Part shown: in pieces, positions 9,281 through 18,235 of the stretch
Position numbering within the stretch: the first letter of the stretch is position 1
How the letters are laid out: each line of letters begins with the position of its first letter
Notes under the pieces: generated by a model
What the model saw: only the letters and a program-made list of their open reading frames with translations
Databases searched by the model: none
Told to the model about the DNA's origin: nothing
NCBI GenBank assembly: GCA_965208525.1
Contig: OZ242340.1
Span: forward strand, 4,340,001-4,404,000
DNA: 64,000 nt
Direction: 5' to 3'
DNA from: VXYL01 sp965208525
GTDB lineage: Bacteria; Pseudomonadota; Gammaproteobacteria; Pseudomonadales; Azotimanducaceae
Program-made: the position numbers and the translations under genes

Positions 9281-9493
9281 CTGAATCGGCAACCCTCGGC
9301 CTCGCCCGAATGGTTACACAAGTGAGCCGCATGGGCGACCGTCATTCTGCAACGCCAACCTGAGCCGTACCGCCCACGCGGTCACCGATTCGTCCCGCCA
9401 GCGCCCCCCTCACGCCGGTCGAACTTCCCCGTACCCGGCTCGAGACTGGCGCAGGAGCAGCTAAGCTCGGACGGTCTGCCACGCGGAGTCCCC

Positions 9494-10984
9494 ATGACCC
9501 ACAAGCCGTTTCCCGCCAACCCCGACCTCAGGATGTTTAGAAACGAGGTCGAAGCCCTCGTAAACGAGCAGGCATCGAAGGACGACGGCACGGCCCTCGC
9601 CGTCGCCGACGCCCGCAACCTCGTCGCCCGCGAGTATGGATTCCACGACTGGGACGCGCTGCGCACCGCGATCGAACCATCCTCGACGCACACGGCGCGC
9701 AGCCAGACCTACGATGCCGCGTGCCCGCCCGACCACGAGTTCTTCAAGGCCGTTGGCGCGTTGGATCTCGACCGTGTGCGCGAACTCTTGAGTCAGGATC
9801 CCACGCTTGCGAACGCCGACGTCAGGGGCATCGCCGCCATCCGCGGCCATTGGGGATGGGGGCCACCTGGCGGCAATCCTCCCGAGGGTCAGACGAGCCG
9901 TGCGATCCACTATGCCGCCTACGCCCACGACGACCTCCTGCGCCTTCTGATCGAGCACGGGGCGGACGTCGATGCATACGGCTACGAGCCCAACCACCAG
10001 TGGTCGCCTCCACTGGTGCTGGCCTGCTGGGAGGGATCGCGGGAGACCGTTCGAATCCTGCTCGAAGCGGGGGCCAACCCGAACCTGCCCGCCATAAACG
10101 GCGGCTCGCCCCTTCACTCCGCCATCGGCCACTGGGACCCGCGGAAGATCGAGATTCTCCTTCGCTACGGGGCGAGGCACGACATCTTCACCGCGGCGGT
10201 GGTCGGCGATCTCGAGGAGGTCAAGAGGCAGCTGGACGACGGGGAGTTTCTCCTGCGCCGGCGGGACCTGTACCGCAACCGCACCGCGCTTGAGTGGGCC
10301 GCCTTCCGCCGGCAGGAGGAAGTCGGCGAATACCTCATCGGGCGGGGTGCGGAGGTGACTCCGCAAGTGCTCATCTGCCTAGGCATGCTCGACGGGATCA
10401 AGGAACGCGTCGCCCAGGACGCGGATTTCGTCAACCGCAGTATCGGCGCCGAATGGTCCGATCCTCCGGTGCTGTGGGCTGTCCGATCCGGTCAACTCGA
10501 CGTGTTGGATTACCTCCTGTCAGAGGGCGCGGACCCGAACGGTGTGGGAACCTGGGACCAGATGGCCTTGCCGCTCACGGTCGACCTCCCCGCCGAAACC
10601 TCGCTCACGGCAGCAAAACTGCTCATCGATGCCGGGGCGGATGTCGAGCCCGCTCGCGAGACGTGGCGAACGCACCTTGGTGAATTCACCACCAAGGGGA
10701 GAATCGAAGTCGCCGAGCTACTCGTTCGGCATGGCGCGGACGTCAACCGGAAGAATCGGTTGGGGCGGACCCCGCTCCAGGCATTGATCTATCCCCCGTC
10801 CTGGGAAGAACGCTACGGCGACCCACTCATCGGTGTCCAGTTCCTCCTGTCCCGCGGCGCGGACATCAACGCACTCGCAGACGACGAGAGGACGGCACTC
10901 GACATCGCCATCGCCCAGGGAAACGACGCCGTCGCTGCATACCTGCGCGAAAGGGGCGGCCGGCGCGCCTCGGAACTGTCCTGA
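9494..10984 (+). CDS. Ankyrin-repeat protein, no signal peptide
   Basis: A 496-residue ankyrin protein. The N-terminus (HKPFPANPDLRMFRNEVEAL) and the following AREYGFHDWDALRTAIE form a short helical module seen in front of many bacterial ankyrin proteins and shared with the protein at 4208. Repeats follow from about residue 75: LLIEHGADVDAYGYEPNHQ, LLEAGANPNLPAINGGSPLH, LIGRGAEVTP, LLSEGADPNGVG, LLVRHGADVNRKNRLGRTPL and LLSRGADINALADDERTAL. No export signal or enzymatic domain is present. The start is supported by CCACGCGGAGTCCCCATG, with GGAG 6 bases upstream. It is divergent from the secreted paralog at 9280 across a 213-base gap. Confidence 0.88.
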   Translation: MTHKPFPANPDLRMFRNEVEALVNEQASKDDGTALAVADARNLVAREYGFHDWDALRTAIEPSSTHTARSQTYDAACPPDHEFFKAVGALDLDRVRELLSQDPTLANADVRGIAAIRGHWGWGPPGGNPPEGQTSRAIHYAAYAHDDLLRLLIEHGADVDAYGYEPNHQWSPPLVLACWEGSRETVRILLEAGANPNLPAINGGSPLHSAIGHWDPRKIEILLRYGARHDIFTAAVVGDLEEVKRQLDDGEFLLRRRDLYRNRTALEWAAFRRQEEVGEYLIGRGAEVTPQVLICLGMLDGIKERVAQDADFVNRSIGAEWSDPPVLWAVRSGQLDVLDYLLSEGADPNGVGTWDQMALPLTVDLPAETSLTAAKLLIDAGADVEPARETWRTHLGEFTTKGRIEVAELLVRHGADVNRKNRLGRTPLQALIYPPSWEERYGDPLIGVQFLLSRGADINALADDERTALDIAIAQGNDAVAAYLRERGGRRASELS

Positions 10985-11437
10985 CCCCGCTCGCCGACTA
11001 GGCGCGGCGCCTTGGCGCATTCTTCGTGCACCCGCGACCTGCAACGGCATATGGCGCTTCCGTACCCGTGCCAGGAGCCATCTGCAAGGTGTGTCTTGCA
11101 CGAACTGGTCGGGCCAATTCGACGGCCTATGATTGGATCCGCTACCAAGAAAGACAAGCACGACCTGCTGGTGGTTCTAATCGAGGGCCCATTTCATGCC
11201 TAGCAGTTCTCGCTCGTCAGGTGTCACGCTCCTCTCGCTTTTCTTCCTGCTCGGAAGCGTGGGCGACAGGCGCTAAGGATTGGCAGCCAAGTGTGGTGAG
11301 TGGGTGAGCGAACTGGGCCTCGTGCTTTGCCTGCGTTCAAACCGCAATGGGGAGGCCGCTCCAGGCATTCGTCGCGTCGGCGATGCGGATGACTGTAGGC
11401 AGCCCTTGGTGACTTTCTACATGGCAGCGAGGGTGCG
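10985..11437. other. Intergenic gap, no gene recognised
   Basis: These 453 bases hold only short unlikely reading frames, none with a ribosome site or recognisable motif. A TATGAT hexamer near 11126 could be a promoter -10 box, but it is too far from the next gene to assign with confidence. No palindromic repeat of the families seen elsewhere is present. Confidence 0.5.
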
Positions 11438-12154
11438 ATGGGTGCGGTAGCTACGCCACGGTTGCACATGCAGACCTTGTTTTCGCTCAACGACGAGGGA
11501 CTGATCGTCGGCACACGGGAACCGGGTGCTGTCCACGGGCCGGTGTTCTGGATCGCCCGGGGCCTCGAGGGCTGCGCTTGGGCGGTGCGACGCGACACGC
11601 CAAAGCGCGTTCGGCGTGAACTGGAAGGACTGGTCGAGGACGAGCCACCGGCAGCGGACTTCCAAGCGCCTCCCATCCATGCGCGACGATACCGCTCGCT
11701 CATCGGTGGCGAGGTGACCGCAGGTCCGGCGTTCCACTTCCCCTACTCACTTCCCGAACCAACAGGTGTGGTGTTTGCGAACGACGTCGGCAGGCTCCTG
11801 CCGCTCTTCCCCGATTGGCGAGCGGACGAAGTGGACGGTCGGACACCCATCGCAACGGTCGAGCGCGACGAACGCGCCATAAGCGTCTGCTGCTCGGCGA
11901 GGAATTCCCCACTTGCTGCGGAAGCCGGGTTGGAAACGGCGCCGGCATTCCGCGGTCACGGACTCGCTGCCCGCGTGACATCCGCATGGGCGCTCGCGGT
12001 ACGCTCGTCGGGCAGAGTCCCCTTGTACAGCACGTCATGGGACAACGTCGCGTCGCTGGCGGTGGCCCACAAACTCGGATTGACCATGTATGCCGGCGCC
12101 TGGAGCCTGAATGACGCGACGAGTCGCCAACCCATAAGCCGAGAGGTTGCGTAG
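11438..12154 (+). CDS. GNAT-family N-acetyltransferase-like protein
   Basis: A 238-residue protein whose C-terminal third has the acetyl-CoA binding motif: ETAPAFRGHGLAARVTSAWA, where RGHGLA matches the R/QxxGxG/A pyrophosphate loop, followed by PLYSTSWDNVASLAVAHKLG, the usual GNAT motif B with its Asn and Ala-rich helix. The N-terminal part is variable and contains FWIARGLEG and a charged middle segment. The substrate is unknown. The start ATG 11438 follows GCGAGGG; a later Met at 11468 is possible. Direct hairpin repeats lie just downstream at 12191-12281. Confidence 0.72.
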   Translation: MGAVATPRLHMQTLFSLNDEGLIVGTREPGAVHGPVFWIARGLEGCAWAVRRDTPKRVRRELEGLVEDEPPAADFQAPPIHARRYRSLIGGEVTAGPAFHFPYSLPEPTGVVFANDVGRLLPLFPDWRADEVDGRTPIATVERDERAISVCCSARNSPLAAEAGLETAPAFRGHGLAARVTSAWALAVRSSGRVPLYSTSWDNVASLAVAHKLGLTMYAGAWSLNDATSRQPISREVA

Positions 12155-12190
12155 CGAACTTCTGTGCTTCGACGAGTTCCTCGGCGCGTT

Positions 12191-12281
12191 CAAGACGGGC
12201 GGGGACAAGCCCCGCCCCTACGGGCCTCCGCCGAATCGACCGGTGCGCTCAAGACGGGCGGGGACAAGCCCCCGCCCCTAC
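12191..12281. repeat. Two direct copies of a GGGCGGGG hairpin repeat
   Basis: Each copy begins CAAGACGGGCGGGGACAAG and folds into an 8-base-pair stem GGGCGGGG/CCCCGCCC (12197-12217 and 12256-12277), followed by CTACG. The copies are about 60 bases apart and the second has one extra C in the loop. Further copies of the same family occur at 23795 and, reversed, at 52664. Confidence 0.8.
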
Positions 12282-12336
12282 GAGCGTCCGGCGGATCGTG
12301 GGAACATGAGCACTCAATCGATTCTTGGGAAAAGGC

Positions 12337-13059
12337 ATGGCTGTGGTGGAGACCACCGACAACGGTGGTTGGCGGGAGATCACGCTCAATCGGCCTGAGA
12401 CGCGCAATGCGATCAACGGGCCGTTGGGCGAGGGGTTGGCGGAAACGCTCTTGGCTGCGGACGCGAACGACGACGTTCATGCGGTTTTGCTGTGCGGGGC
12501 CGAGCGCGCGTTCTGTTCTGGACTTGATCTCAAGGAGTTCAATGCCGAGCCGCCGCCGGAGTGGCTGCCTCGCTTTGGCCAAATCTGGCGCGGGGCGCAT
12601 CGGGCATTGTTCCAGTGTCGCAAGCCCGTTGTGGTGGCGCTCGAGCGTTTTGCGATCAATGGTGGTGCTGCCCTCGCCCTAGCGGCGGACTTGCTTGTGG
12701 TGGGCGACGGCGCGTTCCTGCAAGTGGGGGAGGTGCGTGTTGGCATGGCGGCGCCCTACAACATGGCTTGGCTGCGGTTGCGCCAGAGCGAGGCGGTGAT
12801 CGCGAGGCTGACCCTCACCGGGCGGCGCTTCCATGGCCCGGAACTGGTACAGATGGGCGTTGCCCACGAGTCGGTGGCGGATGATGCGGTGCTGTCGCGT
12901 GCGCGAGAGCTAACTGCGGAAGTCGCCGGCTTTCCGGGCGGGGCCGCCACCCGCATCAAGCGCCTGATGCGGGGCTATGCGAGCATGGACGCGGACGAAT
13001 GGTTCGACTTGGCAACGCGCAATGCTGGAGGGCGGGTGGCGCCGCGCGCCGTCACGTGA
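12337..13059 (+). CDS. Enoyl-CoA hydratase/isomerase (crotonase) family protein
   Basis: A 240-residue crotonase-fold protein. The characteristic segments are EITLNRPETRNAIN (strand and turn at the N-terminus), RAFCSGLDLKEF (first oxyanion-hole region, A-x-CSG) and FAINGGAALALAADLLV (second oxyanion-hole region). The general acid-base glutamate of true hydratases is not obvious at EVRVGMAAPYNM, so the exact reaction (hydration, isomerisation, thioester hydrolysis or other) cannot be told. ATG 12337 is preferred over a TTG 12 bases upstream because GGGAAAAGG is correctly placed before it. There is no other fatty-acid gene beside it, so no pathway is implied. Confidence 0.85.
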   Translation: MAVVETTDNGGWREITLNRPETRNAINGPLGEGLAETLLAADANDDVHAVLLCGAERAFCSGLDLKEFNAEPPPEWLPRFGQIWRGAHRALFQCRKPVVVALERFAINGGAALALAADLLVVGDGAFLQVGEVRVGMAAPYNMAWLRLRQSEAVIARLTLTGRRFHGPELVQMGVAHESVADDAVLSRARELTAEVAGFPGGAATRIKRLMRGYASMDADEWFDLATRNAGGRVAPRAVT

Positions 13060-13102
13060 CTTGTCCCTAGGCTTGGCCAAACGGCCATGAGGAGGCAACC
13101 CG

Positions 13103-14365
13103 ATGCATGCACCTGAATCCTCGCGACCTGCTCCTACGGCTCCTTCTGCGCGCATCGAGTCGCTCGACGTGGTGCGGGGAGTGGCGCTCCTCGGCATCCT
13201 GCTGCTGAACATCCTCTACGGCCTGCCGGGCCTGTCCTACTTCACGCCGGTAGCAGATGGTGCCCTGAGCGGCATCAACTTCGCCGCCTTCGTCACCGTC
13301 GAGACGCTGTTCGAGGGCGTCATGCGGGGGCTCTTCTCCATGCTCTTCGGCGCTGGCGTGGCGCTCTTTGCCGACGGGCGCGGGGCCGGGCCGTATTACC
13401 GCCGGCAAGCCCTGCTGCTCGGGTTCGGCGTGTTCAACGCACTGGTGCTGATGTTCTCGGGCGACATCCTCGTCACCTACGCCCTCGCCGGCTTCATCCT
13501 CTACTTTGCGCGCAATTGGCGTCCGCGCACGCTGCTGATCGTGGCTGGCGTGGTGTACCTATGGCTGGGGCTGGTGTACGGCGGGCTGTTTTCGGCGGCT
13601 TCGTACCTTGACCAGCAGGCTGGGTCCAACCAAGCAAGCACGGCCGCCCCGCCGCCATCGGCCGCGCCGATGGAAGAAGCGCTGAGTTTTCTGGATCCGA
13701 GCCCGGAGGAAATCGAGAACGAGGTGGTGGCGCATACCGCGCCCTACGGCGAGGCCTTCCTCGCCAATCTCGACGAGGTGGTGGGCATGTGGCTGGCGGC
13801 GCTGCCGTGGACGCTGTTCTGGGACGCGCTTGCCTGCATGTTGGTGGGCATGGCGCTGTACCGGGCCGGGGTACTGCGTGGCGCGAAATCTGACGGGTAC
13901 TACGTGCGTCTCGCGGTGTGGGGCATTGCCATCGGCCTCACGGTGAACGTGCTGGAAGTGGCCATGCGCGTCAGCACGGACTTCGGCCTCGCGTGGTCGC
14001 CGATGATCACCACACCCACCTATGACATCGGCCGAGTGGCGACGGCGCTTGGCTACGTGGGCCTCGTGATGCTGGTGTGCCAGCGCGGACTGCTGCCTCG
14101 CGTCCGCAAAGCGCTTTCTGCCGTGGGGCGCATGGCTCTTACCAACTACCTGATGCACAGCCTCTTTTTCCTGTTGATCTTCCACCACTCGGTCGGCCTC
14201 GGCCTGTGGAATCGCCTGGATCGCGCTGAGCTCTATCTAGTGGTGTTCGCCATCTGGGCCTTCCAGATCGCCTTCAGCCTCTGGTGGATGGGGCGCTACC
14301 GCTTCGGACCGATGGAATGGGTGTGGCGCGTGCTGACGTACGGGCGACTGCCGAGCAGCCGATAG
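13103..14365 (+). CDS. DUF418 (YeiB-like) integral membrane protein
   Basis: A 420-residue protein with about ten hydrophobic segments. The N-terminus RIESLDVVRGVALLGILLLNI is the typical start of the heparan-alpha-glucosaminide acetyltransferase-like/YeiB group, and LFSMLFGAGVALFADG is the conserved loop of the first domain. The DUF418 domain at the C-terminus is clear: GRMALTNYLMHSLFF, and near the end FGPMEWVWRVLTYGRLP. A periplasmic insertion of small Pro/Ala-rich sequence occurs around residues 170-200. Function is unknown; the fold is shared with membrane acyltransferases. It is convergent with the MFS gene, the two stops only 7 bases apart. Confidence 0.88.
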   Translation: MHAPESSRPAPTAPSARIESLDVVRGVALLGILLLNILYGLPGLSYFTPVADGALSGINFAAFVTVETLFEGVMRGLFSMLFGAGVALFADGRGAGPYYRRQALLLGFGVFNALVLMFSGDILVTYALAGFILYFARNWRPRTLLIVAGVVYLWLGLVYGGLFSAASYLDQQAGSNQASTAAPPPSAAPMEEALSFLDPSPEEIENEVVAHTAPYGEAFLANLDEVVGMWLAALPWTLFWDALACMLVGMALYRAGVLRGAKSDGYYVRLAVWGIAIGLTVNVLEVAMRVSTDFGLAWSPMITTPTYDIGRVATALGYVGLVMLVCQRGLLPRVRKALSAVGRMALTNYLMHSLFFLLIFHHSVGLGLWNRLDRAELYLVVFAIWAFQIAFSLWWMGRYRFGPMEWVWRVLTYGRLPSSR

Positions 14366-14372
14366 GCGGGGT

Positions 14373-15587
14373 TCAGTCAGAGCCTCCTGCCCGCCGAGCG
14401 GCACTGGGCGACTCGAACCGCCACAGGCCGGCCGCCAGCGCCCCAGCGAAGAGCATGAGGGACACCGGTACGCCGGGCAGCAGCCCGGTGGTTGGGCCGG
14501 CGAAGTCGATCACGGCGCCGAGTACCAGGCTCGATACGGGTGCCGCCACCATGAAGCCGAACAGGAACACCGACAGCACCTGTGCCCGGTGTTCCGCCGG
14601 CGCGAGTTCCTGCACCATCGCTCGCGCCACCGTCGAGGTCACGCCCATGTTGACGCCCCAAGCCGCCAGCAATACGAAGAAGAGCCACTGCGGTGGTTCC
14701 AGCCAAAGCGCCACCAGGATCACGATGCGGGTGAGCTGCATCGCAACGAAGGCCCGGCCGGGGCGGCGCAATGGCATCAACGCTAGCAGCACGACGTTGC
14801 AGCCCACCGTGCCGGCGGTGAACACCATCATCATCAGGGCGAAGAACGCCTCGTTGCCGCCGTAGATGTCGCGGGCGATGAAGGGCATGCCGACGAGATA
14901 GGCACCGGCATTGAACATCGACGAGAAGAGGTTGAGCAGGATCACGTTGCGCAGTAGCGGCAAGCGCCAGAGCACGGCGAAGCCGGAAGCGAGGCTCTTT
15001 CTGGCCCGGGCGATTCCGCCGCCGACGCCGGGTGGAAGCCGCAGCATGGCGAGGCCGCTGGCGAGGAAGCAGGCCGCCTGGATCGCCAGGACGGTGCGAA
15101 GGCCCAGCGCTTCGAGCTGACCGCCCACCCAATAGCCGCCGATGCCGGTGAGGGTGGTGACGATGGTCATCACCGTGACGGTGCGCTGCATGTCGGTGGG
15201 CGCGACCGCGCTCAGCATCGACTGCCGCGCCGGATCGCTCAGCGATTGCAGGAATGCCAGCGACGCGCCGAACGCCACCAGCGGCCAGAACGAGAGCGCG
15301 CCTGCCGAGGCGGCGATCGCCAGCGGTGGGATGCAGGCCAAGAGCGACAGCCCCACAAGCAGGCGCCGCCGGTCCACGCGGTCGCCGATGACGCCGCCGA
15401 CGAGCAACAGCGCCAGTGCCGGCGTCTCGAGGAAGGCGCGGATGAAGCCGTAGTCCATGGGGCGAATGCCGAGTTCGCCCACGAACAGCCATTGCAGCAG
15501 GAAGACCTGCAGGCTCGCGGCTGCGAACCAGAGGCTAGCGCCGCCGAGGTACCAGGCAAACGGCGAACGCGGCGCCACCTCGGCCAT
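14373..15587 (-). CDS. MFS transporter (enterobactin exporter EntS-like group)
   Basis: A 404-residue inner-membrane protein with about 12 hydrophobic segments. The cytoplasmic loop between helices 2 and 3 carries GGVIGDRVDRRRLLVG, the MFS G-x-x-x-D-R-x-x-R motif. ALAFLQSLSDPARQSMLSAV-type residues in the second quarter (SLSDPARQSML, VAPTDMQRT) match the EntS/DHA3 exporters. The substrate is unknown; this group mostly exports siderophores or drugs. I start at ATG 15587, where the MFS topology begins. It lies 20 bases downstream of a luciferase-like oxidoreductase gene on the same strand, so they probably share a transcript. Confidence 0.85.
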   Translation of the reverse strand: MAEVAPRSPFAWYLGGASLWFAAASLQVFLLQWLFVGELGIRPMDYGFIRAFLETPALALLLVGGVIGDRVDRRRLLVGLSLLACIPPLAIAASAGALSFWPLVAFGASLAFLQSLSDPARQSMLSAVAPTDMQRTVTVMTIVTTLTGIGGYWVGGQLEALGLRTVLAIQAACFLASGLAMLRLPPGVGGGIARARKSLASGFAVLWRLPLLRNVILLNLFSSMFNAGAYLVGMPFIARDIYGGNEAFFALMMMVFTAGTVGCNVVLLALMPLRRPGRAFVAMQLTRIVILVALWLEPPQWLFFVLLAAWGVNMGVTSTVARAMVQELAPAEHRAQVLSVFLFGFMVAAPVSSLVLGAVIDFAGPTTGLLPGVPVSLMLFAGALAAGLWRFESPSAARRAGGSD

Positions 15588-15607
15588 GTGACGGCGTTCG
15601 TGCGAGG

Positions 15608-16474
15608 TCAGACGCAGCGAACGGCGTCGAGATACTCCCCGGCGGCGCGCAGGTGGTCTTCCACCGTGGCGTTTCCGGCGTTGTGCGTTGCGATGGCGAG
15701 GTGCGTGCAGCCGAGGTTCTTCCAGCGTGAGGCATGGTTCTGCCAGCGTTCCGGGGTGCCGCCTCGGTATTGCGCCTGCGCCTGGATTCCGAATCCGTCC
15801 CATGCAAGCCCGGCGGCCTCGCGATGCTCGCGGATGGTGGCGAGCGCCTCGGCCGATGCATCGTTGGGGCCCCCGAGCGGCACCCAGCCATCACCCAGGC
15901 GGGCGCAGCGTCGGAGCAGCGCCGGGGCGATGCCGCCGAACCAGATGGGAACGCTCTCGGTGGGTCGCGGCAGGATGCTGGCACGAGTGACGGTGTGGTG
16001 CTTGCCCTCGAAGGTGAGACTGTCTTCCCGCCAGAGCTGACGCATGAGTTCCACCTGTTCGCTTTGGCGGGCGCCGCGGCCGGCAAACGGCACGCTGAGC
16101 GCCTCGTACTCCACCTCGTTCCAGCCTGTGCCGATGCCGAGGCGGAAGCGATTGCCGGAGAGGATGGCGAGCTCCGCCGCCTGCTTCGCCACCAGCGCCG
16201 TCTGCCGCTGCGGCAGGATCAGCACTGCGGTCATGAAGGTGATGGTGTTCGTGACCGCTGCCATGAAGGAGAACACCGAGAACGGTTCGTGGAAGGCGAC
16301 ATCCTTGTCGTAGGGCCCGCGAAAGCCGCCGGGCCGGTCTGGGTCCGCGCCGAGCACGTGGTCGTAGATGAGCATGTGGCCCATGCCAAGAGCCTCCGCC
16401 CCCTGCGCCCATGCCTTGATGGCGCCGGGGTCCGTGCCGATTTCGTTGTGCGGAAAGACGATGCCGATTTCCAT
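15608..16474 (-). CDS. LLM-class flavin/F420-dependent oxidoreductase (1 of 4)
   Basis: A 288-residue luciferase-like TIM barrel. It begins MEIGIVFPHNEIGTDPGAIK and has the family segments MLIYDHVLGADP, TAVLILPQRQTALVAKQAAE, FRLGIGTGWNEVEYEAL (the signature G-x-G-x-G-W-N-x-x-E) and PRPTESVPIWFGG. This pattern fits the TIGR03619-type oxidoreductases predicted to use coenzyme F420. The substrate is unknown. ATG 16474 has AAGGA upstream at a slightly long spacing. It is divergent from amgK across 91 bases and followed by the MFS gene. Confidence 0.85.
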   Translation of the reverse strand: MEIGIVFPHNEIGTDPGAIKAWAQGAEALGMGHMLIYDHVLGADPDRPGGFRGPYDKDVAFHEPFSVFSFMAAVTNTITFMTAVLILPQRQTALVAKQAAELAILSGNRFRLGIGTGWNEVEYEALSVPFAGRGARQSEQVELMRQLWREDSLTFEGKHHTVTRASILPRPTESVPIWFGGIAPALLRRCARLGDGWVPLGGPNDASAEALATIREHREAAGLAWDGFGIQAQAQYRGGTPERWQNHASRWKNLGCTHLAIATHNAGNATVEDHLRAAGEYLDAVRCV

Positions 16475-16553
16475 GGAGCTTGGATTCCTTGGGTTTGCCA
16501 GCGCGCAAGGTAACACCGCCCGCCCTGGTCCGAGGTTCTAGCGGGCGACCTGC

Positions 16554-16559
16554 CATAAT
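16554..16559 (+). promoter_or_regulatory. Candidate -10 box for amgK, possibly leaderless
   Basis: CATAAT lies only 6 bases before the GTG start at 16566. If it is used as a sigma-70 -10 element, the predicted transcription start falls at or next to the first base of the coding region. No ribosome site is visible before this GTG. The -35 region is poor, so the call is tentative. Confidence 0.3.
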
Positions 16560-16565
16560 CGTGGC

Positions 16566-17570
16566 GTGGGCGATTCCTCTGAGGGCATTGATCGGGCTGG
16601 CGCGATTGCCGCCGTGCGTGCGCTCGAGGCGTGGGTGCGGGACCGCATCGGAACTGATGCAAGCTTCGCGCCCCTGCCAGTGGAAGCCAGCACGCGGCAG
16701 TTCTTTCGGGTGGTGGCGGATGGCGACACCTGCGTTGCCATGCACTCGCCGCCAGCGAGCGAGAACAACGCGCAGTTCGTTCGGCTGTCAGGAATCTTCC
16801 GCGCTGCCGGGCTGCCTGTGCCGGTGATCCTGCACCAAGACGCTGAGCGAGGTTTCTTCCTTGTCACCGATGTCGGGGACCGCGATTTCGCCTCCGTTTA
16901 CGCGAGCGAACCCGAGGCCCCGCTGCACGCTGCCATCGAGGCGCTGGTGCGGCTGCAACGGGTTCAGAGCCGTGACATCCCGCCCTACACCACCCGTCGC
17001 TTCGACGACGAACTCGGCATCTTCGCCGAGTGGTTCGTGGGCAAGCTTCTCGGGATGGTGCCGGACGCGACGTTCCACGCCGCGAAACCGCTCTTGATCG
17101 ACGCCATCGCAGCCATGCCCACCTGCGTCGTGCATCGCGACTACCACTGCCGCAATCTGCTCTGGAGCGAGGGTCGCCTCGGCATCGTGGATTTCCAGGA
17201 TGCGCTTGTGGGCCCGGTCACCTACGACATCGCCTCGTTGCTGCGCGACTGCTACCACACCTTCAGCGAGGCGGAAGTGGCGCGCTGGCGCCGGCACTTC
17301 CGCGTTCGCTCCGGGCTTGCCGTCGAGGAAGGCGCATTCGCCCGCGCCTTCGACTTCACCGCCATCCAGCGCCAGCTCAAGGCCATCGGCATCTTCGTGC
17401 GGCTGCGCTATCGCCTTGGGCGCGGGAGCCATCTGGCCGATGTGCTGCCGGTGCTGCGCCGGGTGATCGCCCTCTGCCGAAGCTACGAAGAACTCCTTGC
17501 GCTCGCCGACTGGCTCGAAGCCATGATTTACGTTGCCGAGCCCAAGCTCCGGGCGATTGCCGAGCCGTGA
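16566..17570 (+). CDS. amgK: N-acetylmuramate/N-acetylglucosamine kinase AmgK
   Basis: A 334-residue aminoglycoside-phosphotransferase-fold kinase. The catalytic loop VVHRDYHCRNLLW (near residues 189-201) and the metal-binding GIVDFQDALVGP (near 205-216) are intact. The N-lobe has TRQFFRV and a Lys-free LVTDVGDRDF linker typical of AmgK. AmgK phosphorylates MurNAc (and GlcNAc) at the anomeric carbon in the cytoplasm. The product passes to MurU, making a cell-wall recycling route to UDP-MurNAc that bypasses MurA, the fosfomycin target. The identification is strengthened by the next gene, which overlaps it by 4 bases and is MurU. GTG is the start. Confidence 0.93.
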   Translation: MGDSSEGIDRAGAIAAVRALEAWVRDRIGTDASFAPLPVEASTRQFFRVVADGDTCVAMHSPPASENNAQFVRLSGIFRAAGLPVPVILHQDAERGFFLVTDVGDRDFASVYASEPEAPLHAAIEALVRLQRVQSRDIPPYTTRRFDDELGIFAEWFVGKLLGMVPDATFHAAKPLLIDAIAAMPTCVVHRDYHCRNLLWSEGRLGIVDFQDALVGPVTYDIASLLRDCYHTFSEAEVARWRRHFRVRSGLAVEEGAFARAFDFTAIQRQLKAIGIFVRLRYRLGRGSHLADVLPVLRRVIALCRSYEELLALADWLEAMIYVAEPKLRAIAEP

Positions 17571-18235
17571 AGGCCATGATCCTCGCCGCCGGCCGCGGCA
17601 CCCGTCTCGCACCGCTCACCGAAGCGATGCCGAAGCCCATGATCCCCATCGCCAGCGAGCCCTTGATCGTGCATCAACTGCGCTGGCTGCACCGCGCCGG
17701 CATTCGCGACGTGGTCATCAACCTGCACCACCTAGGGGATCAGATCCGCAGTCACATCGGTCGCGGCGGCGACTTTGGGGTGCGCGTGCAGTACAGCGTG
17801 GAGGAGGAGTTGCTCGAAACCGGAGGCGGCATCCGCAAGGCGTTGCCGATGCTCGGCCCCGAACCGTTCCTCGTGCTGAACGGCGACGTTTGGACCAACT
17901 ATCCGTTCCGCACCCTCTGCGACGCTGCGCCGGAACTCGCGCATCTGGTGCTGACTCCGACAGCAGCGGGGCAGGCGGGGGATTTCCGGCTCGATGGCGA
18001 CAGCGTGCGTCGCGATGCCGACGGTTCCGACACCCACGATCTGACCTTCTGTGGCATTGCCGTCCTGGGCGAAGCCATTTTCAACGACGCGCCGCCGGGC
18101 GGCGCCTTCTCCATGCGCGACCTGTACTTCCGCGCCGCCGCTGAAGGCCGGTTGCAAGGCGAGCGTTTCGATGGCCTTTGGGTGGACATCGGCACCCACG
18201 ACCAATTGCGTCGCGTACGCCGCATCAATCTATAG
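17567..18235 (+). CDS. murU: N-acetylmuramate alpha-1-phosphate uridylyltransferase MurU
   Basis: A 222-residue nucleotidyltransferase. The pyrophosphorylase signature is complete: MILAAGRGTRLAPLT followed by PKPMIPI. VNLHHLGDQI-like residues, ETGGGIRKALP, FLVLNGDVW and WVDIGTHDQLRRV complete the sugar-1-phosphate uridylyltransferase core. It converts MurNAc-1-phosphate and UTP to UDP-MurNAc. The start GTG 17567 overlaps the amgK stop (GTGA), which indicates translational coupling; an ATG at 17576 is a less likely start because the family begins KAMILAAG. Length equals that of characterised MurU proteins. Confidence 0.94.
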   Translation: MKAMILAAGRGTRLAPLTEAMPKPMIPIASEPLIVHQLRWLHRAGIRDVVINLHHLGDQIRSHIGRGGDFGVRVQYSVEEELLETGGGIRKALPMLGPEPFLVLNGDVWTNYPFRTLCDAAPELAHLVLTPTAAGQAGDFRLDGDSVRRDADGSDTHDLTFCGIAVLGEAIFNDAPPGGAFSMRDLYFRAAAEGRLQGERFDGLWVDIGTHDQLRRVRRINL

